Source: Archangium_A sp035910535
GTDB taxonomy: Bacteria; Myxococcota; Myxococcia; Myxococcales; Myxococcaceae
Reading direction: 5' to 3'
Assembly (NCBI GenBank): GCA_035910535.1
Contig: JAMHXF010000090.1
Location: forward strand, 248,001 to 312,000
Length of the DNA stretch: 64,000 bases
The notes under the pieces are model-generated. The model was not told where the DNA came from. It was given only the letters and a program-made list of their open reading frames with translations, and did no database searches. Of this stretch, positions 43,310 through 51,806 are shown one piece after another. Position numbers and translations under genes: made by a program. Position 1 is the stretch's first letter, and each line of letters begins with the position of its first letter.

Positions 43310-43786
43310 ATGTCAGAGACGACCGAGGTGCTCGACGGGTTGCGGCGGGTGTTGCAGGCGCTGCGTGAAGGCTCGCGGGCTGCGGAGTCGAAGCTTGAAA
43401 TCAGCGGCGCGCAGGTGTTCGTGTTGCAGGTCGTCGCGTCGACGCCGGGGCTGTCGCTGAACGAGCTCGCGGCGCAGACGCGCACGCACCAGAGCAGCGT
43501 GTCGGTGGTGGTGGCCCGGCTGGTCGCCGCGGGGTTGCTCAGCCGTGGGCGGGCGAAAGACGACGCGCGTCGCATGGAGCTCTCGTTGACGTCCCGCGCG
43601 CGCAAGCTGCTGCAGAGAGCGCCGGGCGCGCCGCAGCACCAGCTCATCGCCGCCATCGACGCGTTGCCGAGCTCACAGCGCGTGGTGCTCGCGCGGGCGC
43701 TGCGCAGCATCAGTGCGTCGATGGCGTTGCCCGGCGCGACGCCTGAGATGTTCTTCGAAGCGCCCGCGAAGAAGAGGCGCACATGA
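43310..43786 (+). CDS. MarR-family transcriptional regulator
   Basis: A 158-aa winged-helix protein: AQVFVLQVVASTPGLSLNELAAQTRTHQSSVSVVVARLVAAGLLSRGRAKDDARR carries the helix-turn-helix, recognition helix and wing (given only to name the family). An unrelated sequence to the MarR at 37 kb. An imperfect palindrome precedes the gene and a zinc-ribbon membrane protein follows 49 nt after, which may be its target. Confidence 0.9.
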   Translation: MSETTEVLDGLRRVLQALREGSRAAESKLEISGAQVFVLQVVASTPGLSLNELAAQTRTHQSSVSVVVARLVAAGLLSRGRAKDDARRMELSLTSRARKLLQRAPGAPQHQLIAAIDALPSSQRVVLARALRSISASMALPGATPEMFFEAPAKKRRT

Positions 43787-43835
43787 GCGTCGCGCACGTG
43801 GAGCGCCTTGAGGCCAGCGACAAGAGGAGCCGCAC

Positions 43836-44213
43836 ATGAGTGAAGCGACCGACGTCACCTTGCAGATTCGCGACTCCGCGCGCGAGCCGACGAGCACCAC
43901 GCTCGAAATCGAACACTTCTCTGGCGGCAAGCGGGCAGGGCGCGCGGCGCTTCGGCTCGTGGTGTTGTGGGCCCTGGCGGTCGGCGCCATCATGATTCCG
44001 CTGCTGCACTTCGTGCTCGTGCCTGCGTTCTTCGTGCTCGGCCCCGTCTTCGCGTGGCTTGGGTTTCGCGCGACGGTCGAGCTCAAGAGCACCACGGTGA
44101 CGTGCCCGAAGTGCGAGAAGACCTCGACCATCGAAGAGGGCACCACGGGCTGGCCGGCCACGCTGCGGTGCTCGGAGTGCAGCACGACGTTCTTCGCGCG
44201 GCCGACGCAGTGA
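43836..44213 (+). CDS. Small membrane protein with C-terminal zinc ribbon
   Basis: A 125-aa protein with two TM helices in residues ~38-85 (VVLWALAVGAIMIPLLHF and VLVPAFFVLGPVFAWLGF) and a cytoplasmic C-terminal ribbon (CPKC ... CSEC). No family recognised. A Shine-Dalgarno GAGGAG lies 6 nt before the ATG. Follows the MarR gene on the same strand. Confidence 0.78.
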   Translation: MSEATDVTLQIRDSAREPTSTTLEIEHFSGGKRAGRAALRLVVLWALAVGAIMIPLLHFVLVPAFFVLGPVFAWLGFRATVELKSTTVTCPKCEKTSTIEEGTTGWPATLRCSECSTTFFARPTQ

Positions 44214-44295
44214 CAGCGCAAGTGATGACTATGGCGTCGCCACGGTAGACGCGGGACTTCTCCTGTCGCGGGCGTGCTCGCATCGGGGGTCTCCA

Positions 44296-46362
44296 ATGAG
44301 AAGTCTGTGGTTGATGACGTGCGTCGGCGTGCTGGCGGGTTGTCGTGTTGATGTGTCTGGCGCGCCTTGTGGCAGCGACGAGTCGTGCCCGTCGGATCAA
44401 CGGTGCGTAGGCGGCCGTTGCAGCGTCGGCGCCGACGACGACGCAGGCGCTGGCGGCGGCCAGGGCACAACAGGCGGTGGGACTACGGGTGGTGGCACTG
44501 CGGGTGGTGGCACTGCGGGTGGTGGTGCCACAGGTGGTGGTGCGCAGGTCGGCTGCACCGACGACGCCGTCTGTCTCGCGAACCTGGCGGCGGCAGCCCC
44601 GATGCCAGCCGGTTGCGCCTCTGCGCGGTGCGACGTCGACGCGTCGGTGTGCGAGTACTTCACGCGCGACGTCGACGGAGACGGCGAGGCCGCCGCGCAG
44701 TGTGTCGCCGGTGCGCTCGTCATCGAGCCCGGGCCTGACTGTGACGACGCCGACGCGACCATCAAGGCGGGCTCGTCTGTACCGTGCTTCATCGAGACCG
44801 ACGGTGGCGCGCTGTTCCCCGTGACGCCGCCGGTGGGGCGTTGTGTGGCTCCCGTGCGCGTGTGTGACGGCGCGGGCTCGGGCGAGTTCTCGAGTTGTAC
44901 GGGTGGCACGCTGCCGACCGCCGCCGACTGTTCGAGCAACGAAGACTTCAACTGCAACGGCCGCCCTGACGTCGACGACTGTGGCTGTGTGCCGGGCGCG
45001 ACGCGCTCGTGTTTCCCCAGTGACGCCGGGCGACCTGATGCGGGCAACTGCGTGGCCGGTACCGAGACCTGCGTCGCGCTCGATGCAGGCGTGGCCGAGT
45101 GGTCGAGCTGCAGCGGCGCCGTGCTTCCCTCGCCGGAAGACTGCAACGGCATCGACGACGACTGCGACGACGAGACCGACGAAGGCTCGTTGTGCGCGCG
45201 TGCGGGTGAGATGTGCAGCGCAGGCGTGTGTGCGTGCCCGTCGGGCCAGGCTGCGTGCGGCGCGGCGTGCGTCGACGCGACCTGTCGGGTGGGCGTCGGC
45301 GGGTGTCTTCGCACTGGCGCGCTGGTGTGTACCAACGGCGACGCGGGCTGCAGCGTGGTGCCCGGCACGCCGACGACTGACGTGCCGTGCAATGGCGTCG
45401 ACGAAGACTGCAACGGCGCCGACTCGGTGACGTGCGCGGTGACGGGCCAGTCGTGCAACGGCGGCATGTGTCGCTGCCCGTCGGGTCAGGAGGCGTGCGG
45501 CGGCGTGTGTCGACCTTTTGGCTCGAGTTGCTCGGCGGGCGTCGGCGCGTGTCTTCGTTCAGGCACCAACTCGGTGTGCAGCGGCAGCGCGTTCACCTGC
45601 AGCGCGACGGCGGGCGCACCTGCGACCGAGGTTCCCTGCAACTCCATCGACGAAGACTGCAACGGCTCGGCGTCACAGACGTGCCCCACCACCGGCCAGA
45701 GCTGCGTGAGTGGTTCGTGTCAGTGCGCGTCGGGCCAGCAGGTGTGTGGAGGCGCGTGCCGCAGCTACGGCACGGCTTGCTCGGTGGGCGTCGGCGCGTG
45801 TCTGCGCAACGGCTCCAACACGGTGTGCAACGGCAGCTCGTACACGTGCAACGTCACCGCAGGAGCGCCCGGCCGCGAAGTGGAGTGCAACGGCGTCGAC
45901 GAAGACTGCAATGGCTCGGCGGCGGGCGCGTGCAGTCAGGGTGGCAGCGATGACGGGTCGAATTGCGTGCTGCGGCGCTACCCGCTCGACCTCGCAAATC
46001 AGGGCTACGGAGACTGGGCTGAAGGTCAGGCCTTCACCATCGGTACGATGCCGTCGTTCGCCGGCGCCAACCGCGTCGACCTCTACTTCCGCACGCTGCG
46101 GCCGGGCTCCGGCAACGGCAGTTGCTGTGGCACCAACGGCGCTCTCACGGTGGCGCGCATCTTCTGCAACGGGCAGTTGTTGATGACGCTGACGGAGGCT
46201 GACTTTCCCGTCGGCGGCGTGCAGCGCATGGTGACGACTTCGCCCGGCGCGAGCTGCCAGATGATCTTCGACAACAACGGCAACACCTGTTGTTGCGGCT
46301 GCAACCGTGTCTTCGATTCCTGGGACGCGTACGCCTACGGCCCGAGGTGCCGCACGCTGTGA
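44296..46362 (+). CDS. MopE-like lipoprotein with DCN/DCD metal-binding motifs
   Basis: Lipoprotein signal (MRSLWLMTCVGVLAGC), a Gly-rich linker (GGGTTGGG/GGGTAGGG units), then about seven copies of a MopE-type motif: CNGIDDDCDDETDEG, CNGVDEDCNGADSV, CNSIDEDCNGSASQ, CNGVDEDCNGSAAG and an early variant DCSSNEDFNCNG. These alternate with Cys-rich CSVGVGACL-type units. The last ~140 residues form a beta domain with GNTCCCGCNRVFDSW. Known for MopE: copper or calcium binding. It overlaps the TPR/PEGA gene by 4 nt; its Cys/Asp repeats imply a secreted metal-binding rod. Confidence 0.8.
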   Translation: MRSLWLMTCVGVLAGCRVDVSGAPCGSDESCPSDQRCVGGRCSVGADDDAGAGGGQGTTGGGTTGGGTAGGGTAGGGATGGGAQVGCTDDAVCLANLAAAAPMPAGCASARCDVDASVCEYFTRDVDGDGEAAAQCVAGALVIEPGPDCDDADATIKAGSSVPCFIETDGGALFPVTPPVGRCVAPVRVCDGAGSGEFSSCTGGTLPTAADCSSNEDFNCNGRPDVDDCGCVPGATRSCFPSDAGRPDAGNCVAGTETCVALDAGVAEWSSCSGAVLPSPEDCNGIDDDCDDETDEGSLCARAGEMCSAGVCACPSGQAACGAACVDATCRVGVGGCLRTGALVCTNGDAGCSVVPGTPTTDVPCNGVDEDCNGADSVTCAVTGQSCNGGMCRCPSGQEACGGVCRPFGSSCSAGVGACLRSGTNSVCSGSAFTCSATAGAPATEVPCNSIDEDCNGSASQTCPTTGQSCVSGSCQCASGQQVCGGACRSYGTACSVGVGACLRNGSNTVCNGSSYTCNVTAGAPGREVECNGVDEDCNGSAAGACSQGGSDDGSNCVLRRYPLDLANQGYGDWAEGQAFTIGTMPSFAGANRVDLYFRTLRPGSGNGSCCGTNGALTVARIFCNGQLLMTLTEADFPVGGVQRMVTTSPGASCQMIFDNNGNTCCCGCNRVFDSWDAYAYGPRCRTL

Positions 46363-47264
46363 AGCGCACCCTGGTGTTGTTCTCGCTGCTCGTCGCCGTG
46401 CCTGTGCTGGGCGCGGCGCCCGCTCCGAAGACCGACGTGGAGCGCGCGAAAGACGCGTTCAACTGGGCGCAGCGGCTCTACAAGCAGGCGCGCTACACCG
46501 AAGCCGTGGCGAAGTTCGAAGAGGCCTGGCTGCTCAAGCCGCACCCGGTGGTCCGCTACAACATCGGGCGCTGTCACGAGCAGCTGGGGGACCTGCCGCA
46601 GGCCATGCGCGCCTACCGCGACTACCTGCGCCTTGCGCCCGACGCGAAAGACCGCGAAATCGTCAGCGACGCGCTCGCGAACCTCGAGCGACGGCTGCAA
46701 GACAAGGGCGTGCAGCAGGTGTTGGTCTACGCCGAGCCTTCGAGCGCCGTCATCTCGGTCGACGGGCGCGTGCTGGGCACCTCACCCGCATCGGTCGAAC
46801 TGAGCCCCGGCAACCATCAGGTCGTCGTCACGGCGCCCGGCCACGAATCGCAGCAGCGCGCCTTCGTGCTGACCGCGCAGCGCTCGGTCGAACTTTCGTT
46901 TTCGCTCAAGGCGGCCGCTGACGTGCCGGTGGCCGTGGTGACGCCGGCCATGGTGCCCATCGAGTTGCCGCCGCCGACGCCGCCGTTGGTGACGACGGTG
47001 TCAGCGCCGCCTGCGCGCAAGCCGCGCATCGCGACGTGGGTCGCTGGCGGTGCCGCGCTCGCGGGTGCCGGTGTGGCTGCGGGCATGTTCGCCGGCTCCG
47101 TGGGCACGGTGGGCGAGCTGCGCGCCATGGAGCGACCTCGCGCCGAGCAAGACGTGCTGGCCACGCGCGCGCAAGACCTGCAGACCGGCGGCGTGGTGGC
47201 CGCAAGTCTCGCGGGCGCGGCGCTCGTCACCGCGGTGGTGTTGTTCTTCGTCGAAGGGCAGTGA
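46359..47264 (+). CDS. TPR-PEGA membrane protein
   Basis: GTG start sits in the last codons of the MopE-like gene (GTGA overlap) and begins a signal (LVLFSLLVAVPVLGAAPA). Residues ~25-120 are TPRs (AQRLYKQARYTEAVAKFEEAW, NIGRCHEQLGDLPQAMRAYRDY), then a PEGA domain (AVISVDGRVLGTSPASVEL), a Pro-rich stretch and two C-terminal TM helices (TWVAGGAALAGAGVAAGMFAG and VVAASLAGAALVTAVVLFFV). This layout is common in myxobacteria. Coupling suggests help in exporting or anchoring the MopE-like lipoprotein. Confidence 0.82.
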   Translation: MKRTLVLFSLLVAVPVLGAAPAPKTDVERAKDAFNWAQRLYKQARYTEAVAKFEEAWLLKPHPVVRYNIGRCHEQLGDLPQAMRAYRDYLRLAPDAKDREIVSDALANLERRLQDKGVQQVLVYAEPSSAVISVDGRVLGTSPASVELSPGNHQVVVTAPGHESQQRAFVLTAQRSVELSFSLKAAADVPVAVVTPAMVPIELPPPTPPLVTTVSAPPARKPRIATWVAGGAALAGAGVAAGMFAGSVGTVGELRAMERPRAEQDVLATRAQDLQTGGVVAASLAGAALVTAVVLFFVEGQ

Positions 47265-47285
47265 CGCTGCGCGCGGAGGCGGTGG

Positions 47286-47291
47286 TAAGCC
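47286..47291 (+). promoter_or_regulatory. -10-like TAAGCC, 6 nt before ATG
   Basis: TAAGCC, GCGCGC, then ATG at 47298; the spacing is one shorter than the 7-nt class. Confidence 0.35.
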
Positions 47292-47297
47292 GCGCGC

Positions 47298-48458
47298 ATG
47301 ATTGAGCGCATCGTCAATGGACTCGTGCCGAAGAAGCACCACATCCAGCTCCGCGACGCCACGGGCCATCTGCACTTCGAGCACTGCATCACGCAGGACG
47401 GCTTCGAGGCGCCGTACACCATCACGTACCACCGCTTCGCGCCGCACCGTCAGGTGCCCATCGACACGAAGCACGGTTGGTCGGGGCGACAAGCGGCCGA
47501 CGTGAAGGGCCTGCGCAAGCGCCACTTTCTTTCGCAGAACATCGAGCCCTCGAAGCAGTCGGCGCTCGATGGCCGCCTGCCGATTCTCTTCAACAACGAC
47601 ATCACGCTGGCGATTGTGAAGCCCGGCGCGGAAGACGGCGCGTACCTCATCAACGCCGACGGCGACGACCTCTTCTACGTGCACCAGGGCGGCGGCACGC
47701 TGCGCACGCTCATGGGTGACCTCGAGTTTGGTGAAGGCGACTACGTGTACATGCCGCGCGGCGTGCTGCACCGCTTCATTCCCAGGCCGGGCGTCGCGCA
47801 GTGGTGGCTCGACATTGAGTGCCGCGGCGGCGCGCACATTCCCCGGCAGTGGCGCAACGGCGTGGGCCAGCTGCGAATGGACGCGCCGTATTGCCACCGC
47901 GACTTCCGCCTGCCGAAGTTCGTGGGGCCGCTCGACGAAGGGCTCCGCGAGACGGTCGTGAAGCGCGGTGACGTGTTCCACGGCTTCACCACCAAGGAGT
48001 CACCGCTCGACGTGGTGGGCTGGGACGGCACGGTCTACCCGTGGGCGTTCAACATTCTCGATTTTCAGCCGCGTGTGGGGCTCACGCACCTGCCGCCGAC
48101 GTGGCACGGCACCTTCGCCGCGCGGGGCGCGTTGGTGTGCAGCTTCGTGCCGCGCCCGACCGACTTTCACCCCGAGGCGATTCCGTGCCCGTACCCGCAC
48201 TCGTCGGTCGACGTCGACGAGTTCATTTTCTACTGCAAGGGCAACTTCACCTCGCGCAAGGGCGTGTCACCGGGCTCCATGAGCTACCACCCGGCGGGCC
48301 TTCCGCACGGCCCGCACCCGGGCTCGTACGAGGCCAGCATCGGCCACAAAGAAACCAACGAGCTGGCGGTGATGCTCGACTGCGCGTTGCCGCTGGTGCC
48401 GACGGTGTTCGCGCAGGGCATCGAAGACGCGAACTACCAGCAGAGCTTCATTCCGTAG
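47298..48458 (+). CDS. hmgA: Homogentisate 1,2-dioxygenase
   Basis: Opens the aromatic ring of homogentisate to maleylacetoacetate, with Fe(II) in a cupin fold. 386 aa, shorter than the animal and pseudomonad enzymes (~430-445). Seen: HHIQLRDATGHLHFEHCITQ near the start, GDYVYMPRGVLHRF (upstream cupin strand), the likely metal ligands H301 and E308 (HSSVDVDEFIFY, one residue more between them than in the human enzyme) and H337 in LPHGPHPG. It sits 7 kb from hpd/maiA rather than with them, with six unrelated genes and a decayed Fic gene between. Preceded by TAAGCC at 6 nt; fumarylacetoacetase is not nearby. Confidence 0.9.
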   Translation: MIERIVNGLVPKKHHIQLRDATGHLHFEHCITQDGFEAPYTITYHRFAPHRQVPIDTKHGWSGRQAADVKGLRKRHFLSQNIEPSKQSALDGRLPILFNNDITLAIVKPGAEDGAYLINADGDDLFYVHQGGGTLRTLMGDLEFGEGDYVYMPRGVLHRFIPRPGVAQWWLDIECRGGAHIPRQWRNGVGQLRMDAPYCHRDFRLPKFVGPLDEGLRETVVKRGDVFHGFTTKESPLDVVGWDGTVYPWAFNILDFQPRVGLTHLPPTWHGTFAARGALVCSFVPRPTDFHPEAIPCPYPHSSVDVDEFIFYCKGNFTSRKGVSPGSMSYHPAGLPHGPHPGSYEASIGHKETNELAVMLDCALPLVPTVFAQGIEDANYQQSFIP

Positions 48459-49913
48459 TCACAGCGGCTCGTCGCGAGGTGCCGCGGTGCCCTTCGGTGC
48501 GCCCTTCGCGGCCGCGGCGAAGTCAGTGGTGCGCAGCTTTTCGGCGAGCGGTGCGTAGGCCTCGAAGGCCTTCTTCTGCGCGGGCGCGATGGCTTCTTTG
48601 ATGACCTTCCGCTTCTTGTCGTTGAACGCCTTGCAGTTACACACGCTGCACGCCTTGCGGTCGAAGGCCACGGCCGCGCGCTCGACCTTCTCGATGCCGC
48701 CGCGCCGGTAGGTGACGATGTCGTAGTTCCTGCTGATGCGACCATCAGGGTCGAGGCGCATCATCTGCTTCTGGTAGCAGTCGAGCGTCTTCTGCTTCGC
48801 GTCGAAGAACTGCTGCGAGCGCGGCTCTGGCGGCTCGAGGAGCTCGAGCCAGTCGTTGGGTTCGTCGAGTGCGAAGCCCGTCGCGTCGGGCTCGAGCCAC
48901 GTGGGGCCGGCGAGCACCTTGCCGGCGTCATCGGTGACGTTGAGGTCGGCCGCAGTCAGCGTGAATGGCTTCGTACCCGGCAGCGGCACCACGCTGAGTT
49001 GCTCGGCCTGCACGATGCCTCCGTTGCCGTCGACCGACATGATGCGAACCTCGCGCCCGGAGCCGCCGCTGTACGTCAGCACCAGCACTGCCTCGCCTTT
49101 CTTCAACGTTCGCGAGCCACGCAGCGGGAGCTCGTCAATCTGGTTCGCGGGCAGCGACGCCATGTCTTTGCGCAGGAAGACGAAGTGGCTCGGGTGCGCC
49201 GCCTGGAAGAGCCCGCGCAGGTCGTAGCTGCGTGAGTTGTCGACCTGACGAATGAACTTTCGCGGCACGGCCACCGCGCGCTGCTGCGGCGTGCCCGACA
49301 CGGCGCTCAGGTACGCCGCCTCTTTCGTGACGAGCGCGTCTTCCTCCCCGGCCTGTTGCTCCCAGTTCGAGTGCCACCGCTCGTACGAGTCGCTCAACCA
49401 GGAGACTGCGTCGCTCGAGGTGTTGATGCAGGGCGATCGGCGGCCACTGCTGGTCTGCAGGTTCTTCTCGGGCCACTCTGCGACGGCGAGCTTTCGCCAC
49501 CCGGTGCAGTCGACGCGTTTGTGAATCGACTCATGGTACTGCTTGCAGCCGTCTTCGTTGCTGGCGCCTTGCCACAGCGTCGAGAGCTTCTGGTCGAACG
49601 CCTCGCACGCCTCGTTCAATGCTGCAGCGTCATTTTGAATCGCGGCGACGCGGTCGTCGAAGGCCTTCACCGTGGCGCGCGAAGGCACGCTGCCCTGGTA
49701 CTGATGATTCGAGGTCTCTTCAGTGATGACTCCGGCCTTCTTGAGGTCGGCTCGAAGCGCAGCGAATTGGTCTCGCACCGCGTGCGTACGCGGAACGAGG
49801 CCGGCAGCTTCTTTCTGGAGTTCGACGGCGAGCGCGATGCGCGCGGGCGTCGGAAGTTGCTCATCTGCCCACGATGACAGCACCAGCCCGCAGACCATCA
49901 GTGAGTTGATCAC
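48459..49913 (-). CDS. Secreted protein of unknown function
   Basis: Starts at GTG 49913 (8 nt after TATGGT) or 49919, either giving a signal ending LSSWADEQ. The protein (484 aa) has a long helical start (VELQKEAAGLVPRTHAVRDQFAALRADL, about 30-110), a Cys-containing region (CKQYHESIHKRVDCTGW), a beta-rich central part (KKGEAVLVLTYSGGSGREVRIMSVDG) and a CxC motif (ACSVCNCKAF) near the end. No family is recognised. It converges with hmgA one nucleotide from its stop and is 62 nt downstream of the cytochrome operon. Confidence 0.75.
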   Translation of the reverse strand: MINSLMVCGLVLSSWADEQLPTPARIALAVELQKEAAGLVPRTHAVRDQFAALRADLKKAGVITEETSNHQYQGSVPSRATVKAFDDRVAAIQNDAAALNEACEAFDQKLSTLWQGASNEDGCKQYHESIHKRVDCTGWRKLAVAEWPEKNLQTSSGRRSPCINTSSDAVSWLSDSYERWHSNWEQQAGEEDALVTKEAAYLSAVSGTPQQRAVAVPRKFIRQVDNSRSYDLRGLFQAAHPSHFVFLRKDMASLPANQIDELPLRGSRTLKKGEAVLVLTYSGGSGREVRIMSVDGNGGIVQAEQLSVVPLPGTKPFTLTAADLNVTDDAGKVLAGPTWLEPDATGFALDEPNDWLELLEPPEPRSQQFFDAKQKTLDCYQKQMMRLDPDGRISRNYDIVTYRRGGIEKVERAAVAFDRKACSVCNCKAFNDKKRKVIKEAIAPAQKKAFEAYAPLAEKLRTTDFAAAAKGAPKGTAAPRDEPL

Positions 49914-49975
49914 GGCCACGAACCATAGCGACGATGCGTCGCTTCACAGCAGCGAGAAGCCGAACCCGAGGGGGC

Positions 49976-51328
49976 TCACTTCTTGCGCTCGAAAATCGGC
50001 GCGGCCGACGTGGGGTTCGTCAGGTACGTGACGATGTCGCGCAGGTCTTCGTCAGGCAGGCGCGTGAACGTGAAGTTCGGCATCTGCTTGTTCTTGTGCC
50101 CGTCGAGCCGCCGCACGCGGCGCACGACCCAGTCGGGCTCGTACAAGCCAGGCGCCCACACCGGGCCCACGCGGCCATCGAGGTGACACGTCATGCAGTA
50201 CGTGTCGGCCTTCTTCTTTCCCTTCGCCGCGTCGCCGCCAGTGGGGTCTGACAACAGCGACTCCATCGAGCGGTACGTCGTGCGGAAGTCGAGCTCCGGC
50301 GCGGCGTTGGGGCTGATGGCCGTGAGGAACGCAGTGAGCTGCGCGTCTTGCTCGTCGCTCAAGCCGTCGCCCAGCATGTACTGCTTCTGACAAATGGCCG
50401 AGGCCTTGCCGACGGTGGGCGCGAAGCCACCCCAGAACTTCGGGCGCTGCGCCGAGTCGTACAGCGTGTTCGCCGGGCGAATGTGGCCGTCGCCCTTCAA
50501 CGCGAGCCCGTCGCGCTCGTTGGTCTTCGCGTGGCAGTGGAAGCACGTCATCTTGTTGCCTTCACCGCCGACCGTCGGCGCGTGGAACAACTTCTCGCCC
50601 TTCGCTTTGTCGTCGTCGCCCTTGAAGAGGTACGTGAAGACGAGCGCGGGCTTCGGCTTGCGCGGAGCTTTGGGCTTTGGCGGCGCGACGGCGGCCTGCA
50701 CCTCGGTCACGGTCGGCGCGATGACGACTTGTGGCTCGACCTCGCTGACCTGCTTCTCGGGTACGCGCTCGTAGCCCATCTCGAAATAGACCGACGCGGT
50801 GTCGCCCAGCTTCAAGAACAGGCGCTGCGGCCGCGAGATGGCGAAGTCGGCGAACGGCACGTTGAAGCGGCCGTTGACGCGCAGCTTGCCTTCGCTGTCG
50901 AGCTTGAGCGTGACGGGCACCCGCACCGCGCGCCGCACGCCGTGCACTTCGAAGGAGCCCTTCGCTTCGCCGGTAATGCTGGCACCCGCTGCGAGGCTCG
51001 GCGCCGACGGCTTCTCGAGCGCGTCGATGATGAGGATCGCCCGGGGAAAGCGCACGGTCTGGAGAAACTCTTCGCGCATGTCGCGGTCTCGCTGGTCGAT
51101 GCCGGTGCGCACCGAGCCCAGGTCGACCGCGGCGCCGCCGTTCAACTTCGCCACGTCATCAGGCGAGAAGTTGATGGAGCTCGAGATGCTCCGCGTCTCA
51201 CCCGACACGTCGTCGAGCGGGCCTTCGACCACGAAGCGCACGATGCCGCGCGACTTCGTCCACAGACCATTGGCCGCGAGCGACGCGGCCGACGAGACGA
51301 GAACTGCCAGCAGGGCGAGGCGCTTCAT
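49976..51328 (-). CDS. YceI-like domain fused to two c-type cytochrome domains
   Basis: Periplasmic electron-transfer protein. Signal (MKRLALLAVLVSSAASLA), then a YceI-like lipocalin domain (residues ~25-185: VDLGSVRTGIDQRDRDMREEF, GSFEVHGVRRAVRVPVTLKL), a Lys/Pro linker, and two haem sites: CFHCH near residue 261 and CMTCH near 377, with axial Met in NKQMPNFTF. The start at 51328 is chosen over 51331 because the GGAGG SD is then better spaced; both overlap the preceding gene. Last gene of a five-gene run; the YceI part may hold an isoprenoid or quinone. YceI-cytochrome fusions are rare. Confidence 0.88.
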   Translation of the reverse strand: MKRLALLAVLVSSAASLAANGLWTKSRGIVRFVVEGPLDDVSGETRSISSSINFSPDDVAKLNGGAAVDLGSVRTGIDQRDRDMREEFLQTVRFPRAILIIDALEKPSAPSLAAGASITGEAKGSFEVHGVRRAVRVPVTLKLDSEGKLRVNGRFNVPFADFAISRPQRLFLKLGDTASVYFEMGYERVPEKQVSEVEPQVVIAPTVTEVQAAVAPPKPKAPRKPKPALVFTYLFKGDDDKAKGEKLFHAPTVGGEGNKMTCFHCHAKTNERDGLALKGDGHIRPANTLYDSAQRPKFWGGFAPTVGKASAICQKQYMLGDGLSDEQDAQLTAFLTAISPNAAPELDFRTTYRSMESLLSDPTGGDAAKGKKKADTYCMTCHLDGRVGPVWAPGLYEPDWVVRRVRRLDGHKNKQMPNFTFTRLPDEDLRDIVTYLTNPTSAAPIFERKK

Positions 51329-51786
51329 CATTCCTCCACGATGGAGCTGCGCATGGGGCCCAGCAGCCCGAGCAGCTCTCCTTTTTCTTTGTTGGGCACC
51401 TTGAACTTGTCGAGCGTCGCCACGAGGTGGCCGACCAACGCGTCGAACTGCTCGTTGGTGATTTTCATGCCCGCGTGCACGGTCGCCATGTCGCGGCCGG
51501 AGTACACGCACGGGCCGCCCGTCGCTGCGCACACCAGCTCGATGAGGCGCTGGCGAAGGCGGGGCAGGTGACCGACGGCGAACCCGCTGTTGATGCGCTC
51601 GTCACCGGCGACGCGCCCCAGGAAGTCGTCGATGACGGCGTCGATGGCGCCCTTGCCGCCCAGGCGGTCGAAGAGCGGCTTCGGCGCTTCTTCAGTCTTC
51701 GGCTCGGTCGGCGCCGTGCTCGTCGCTGCGCTCTGCGTGGCGCAACCGCTCAGCGCGAGGAGCGCAATCAAGATGAATCGATGCAT
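51328..51786 (-). CDS. Group 1 truncated hemoglobin exported as a lipoprotein
   Basis: A 152-aa protein with lipobox LSGC at the start and an Ala/Thr/Pro linker before the globin. The globin part (LFDRLGGKGAIDAVIDDFLGRVAGDERI, RLRQRLIELVCAATGGP, then YSGRDMATVHAGMKI with the proximal His) is a trHbN-type fold lacking nothing obvious. Export of a truncated hemoglobin is unusual, since these are normally cytoplasmic. Located between a TPR gene and the YceI-cytochrome gene (4-nt overlap), so it probably exchanges ligands or electrons with the cytochrome. Confidence 0.9.
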   Translation of the reverse strand: MHRFILIALLALSGCATQSAATSTAPTEPKTEEAPKPLFDRLGGKGAIDAVIDDFLGRVAGDERINSGFAVGHLPRLRQRLIELVCAATGGPCVYSGRDMATVHAGMKITNEQFDALVGHLVATLDKFKVPNKEKGELLGLLGPMRSSIVEE

Positions 51787-51806
51787 GGATGTATTTCCTT
51801 CGAGGG

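Noticed and set aside
47270..47297. GCGCGCGG/CCGCGCGC inverted repeat as a terminator
   Set aside because: No T tract and it abuts the hmgA start; chance is high in such GC-rich DNA.
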